From positions 1-33,038 of the forward strand of contig NZ_SRXX01000026.1 in NCBI RefSeq assembly GCF_004804315.1: a stretch of 33,038 nt of DNA. The letters run 5' to 3'. The notes beneath the pieces were generated by a model. The model made no database searches and was not told the DNA's origin. It worked only from the letters and a program-made list of their open reading frames with translations. Source of the DNA: Flagellimonas onchidii. GTDB lineage: Bacteria; Bacteroidota; Bacteroidia; Flavobacteriales; Flavobacteriaceae. Position 1 is the stretch's first letter; each line of letters starts with the position of its first letter. A program made the position numbers and the translations under genes. Below are positions 32,946 to 33,038 of this stretch, piece by piece.

Positions 32946-33038
32946 GGCCCGCCGAAAAGCGAGAAGCTGTCGGATACTTGGCCAAAGAGGAAGGACTGAG
33001 TATCAGGCGGGCCTGTGTGGCGGTGAGCCTTAGCCTAT
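32939..33038 (+). CDS. IS3-family transposase OrfB, N-terminal part (cut by window edge)
   Basis: The -1 frame relative to OrfA is open from the slippery site to the window edge: RPAEKREAVGYLAKEEGLSI, then RRACVAVSLS. This matches the beginning of OrfB in IS3 elements, ahead of the DDE catalytic domain, which lies outside the window. The protein is normally made as an OrfAB fusion. Confidence 0.85.

Larger units (their letters stand above)
32645..33038 (+). mobile_element. IS3-family insertion sequence, left part only
   Basis: orfA and the start of orfB of an IS3-family transposase are present and the element runs off the window. The exact left end is uncertain: a TG at 32645-32646, inside the inverted motif CGTTGAA...TTCAACG (32642-32663), is the best candidate. 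Base composition (about 50% G+C in the rows counted) is higher than in the neighbouring genes. Confidence 0.85.

Overview
The window looks like chromosomal DNA of a marine Flavobacteriaceae (Bacteroidota). The evidence is an AT-rich background; a type 9 secretion (T9SS) type B surface protein followed by PorP/SprF-type and OmpA-type partners; a class I ribonucleotide reductase whose ATP-cone sits on the small subunit; the DUF4870/PadR/PspC/DUF2807 envelope operon; and a promoter matching the Bacteroidota TTTG/TAnnTTTG consensus. No rRNA, tRNA, CRISPR array or prophage was seen.

Layout. 1-3320: an accessory patch bounded by an imperfect ~38 bp inverted repeat. It holds a frameshifted coiled-coil gene, a large lipoprotein with an HEAIH metalloprotease-like motif, and an overlapping small lipoprotein. 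3375-5957 (minus): a YegP/DUF1508 protein, a PQQ-type beta-propeller and a DUF4442 hotdog protein. 6041-10325 (plus): a DUF4870 membrane protein, PadR regulator, PspC-domain protein, DUF2807 lipoprotein and a secreted coiled-coil protein split by a -1 frame change at an A_AAA_AAG heptamer. 10487-11982: a small lipocalin-like protein and convergent trxB. 12515-15830 (minus): a TIM-barrel sugar isomerase, a Gfo/Idh/MocA oxidoreductase (frameshifted) and a SUMF1-domain protein, probably a secreted carbohydrate or polyol catabolic set. 16248-19800 (plus): an SDR, an AraC regulator, a Rossmann NAD(P)-binding protein and an MBL-fold hydrolase (frameshifted near its end). 19859-22927 (minus): nrdB-nrdA. 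23463-32114 (plus): a 1825-residue T9SS adhesin-like protein with HYR-like and Calx-beta domains, its SprF-like partner and an OmpA/TPR/PD40 protein. 32402-33038: a C-terminal gene remnant abutting the start of an IS3-family element that runs off the window.

Most striking observations. (1) Two consecutive 348 bp Calx-beta units inside the giant surface gene look identical at DNA level and are about 63% GC, in a gene otherwise about 35-40% GC, with sharp edges. (2) The nrdBA leader carries competing hairpins arranged like a transcription attenuator, plus twin ATCGAT palindromes about 19 bp apart. (3) NrdB carries an N-terminal ATP-cone while NrdA lacks one. (4) Six separate one-base frame lesions occur in 33 kb, several in homopolymers. 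They suggest sequence errors or decay, but one sits on a perfect -1 programmed-frameshift heptamer. (5) The inverted-repeat-bounded patch carries a possible effector/partner lipoprotein pair.

All product calls are from reading the translations; no database search was run. GC figures quoted are hand counts of the stated stretches only.
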